Shown here: one piece after another, positions 5,352 to 5,470 of the stretch
How positions within the stretch are numbered: the first letter of the stretch is position 1
Layout: every line of letters begins with the position of its first letter
Source: an uncultured Micavibrio sp.
Lineage (GTDB): Bacteria; Pseudomonadota; Alphaproteobacteria; Micavibrionales; UBA1664
Direction: 5' to 3'
Length of the DNA: 5,470 bases
Assembly: GCA_937896295.1 (NCBI GenBank)
Contig: CALBME010000150.1
Location: forward strand, 1-5,470
Notes under the pieces: generated by a model
Seen by the model: the letters and a program-made list of their open reading frames with translations, nothing else
Told to the model about the DNA's origin: nothing
Database searches by the model: none
Position numbers and translations under genes: made by a program

Positions 5352-5470
5352 CTAGACGTTCGCGCGTATGGCCTTCAAGCGACGTGTGTTGGGAAACGGA
5401 CCTTGCAGCAGCTCGACGAGCAGGAATACATTCGCAGCAAACTGTTCGCCAGCGACACATCGATGGTCCG
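5352..5470 (-). CDS. Possible C-terminal fragment of an unknown minus-strand protein
   Basis: From the right edge, one minus-strand frame stays open for 38 residues (including GEQFAANVFLLVELLQGPF, ending RRLKAIRANV) and stops at TAG 5352-5354. The mix of hydrophobic and basic residues looks protein-like, and the hairpin at 5298-5331 lies about 20 bases beyond the stop. The opposing plus frame (codons starting at multiples of 3) is also open to the edge, including AGWAWLDVRAYGLQATCVGK, so only one of the two, or neither, is real. I recognise no family. Confidence 0.25.
   Translation of the reverse strand, partial: DHRCVAGEQFAANVFLLVELLQGPFPNTRRLKAIRANV

Noticed and set aside
5331..5360. IAQAG in one plus frame as a displaced SPOR domain of RlpA
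   Set aside because: Only a few residues resemble the start of a SPOR domain; the rest of the frame lacks its pattern, so a simple frameshift does not restore the domain.
1..5470. CRISPR array or complete insertion sequence
   Set aside because: No regularly spaced repeats, no transposase and no terminal inverted repeats with target duplications were found.

Overview
The window most likely comes from an alphaproteobacterium. The basis is a fairly GC-rich chromosome with GC-rich third codon positions and a ydcF (ElyC-like) - mltB - rlpA run of envelope genes, an arrangement I associate with that class. The genus cannot be named from the sequence alone. The window has two halves of different character.

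Left half (1-2300): a tRNA-Ser(UGA) gene on the minus strand (399-488) has been a target for integrative elements. Immediately 5' of the tRNA lies a decayed tyrosine-recombinase gene (539-1430, minus). Beyond it comes a second copy of only the 5' half of the same tRNA (1554-1592), followed by a second decayed and closely related integrase (1636 to about 2298, minus). Both integrases have the same layout: 5' half-tRNA, a conserved tRNA-type promoter (-35 and TATAAA 16 bp apart), then the integrase stop codon. I read this as the remains of two elements of one family, integrated in tandem. They carried the 5' half of the target tRNA plus a promoter, so integration rebuilt the tRNA from its 5' side; most elements restore the 3' end instead. 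The two integrases have lost different parts: copy 1 has an internal deletion with a frameshift, and copy 2 lacks its N-terminal half. Left of the tRNA are a small plus-strand ORF of unknown function and the possible first codons of a minus-strand gene cut by the window edge.

Middle (about 2297-2520): a GC-rich stretch joins the broken end of integrase 2 to the chromosomal genes. It holds an open minus-strand frame that runs in frame into the integrase remnant. I do not recognise its product.

Right half (2521-5317): three plus-strand genes for the cell envelope. They are a YdcF/ElyC-like membrane protein, an MltB-family lytic transglycosylase overlapping it by about 30 bp, and an RlpA-family lipoprotein lytic transglycosylase. 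They probably act together in peptidoglycan turnover and septal wall processing. The RlpA reading frame changes character abruptly near 5246 and ends in a short aberrant tail without the usual SPOR domain. The last ~225 bases look foreign to the gene: an insertion, a rearrangement or an assembly join. No CRISPR array, no complete mobile element and no rRNA is visible.
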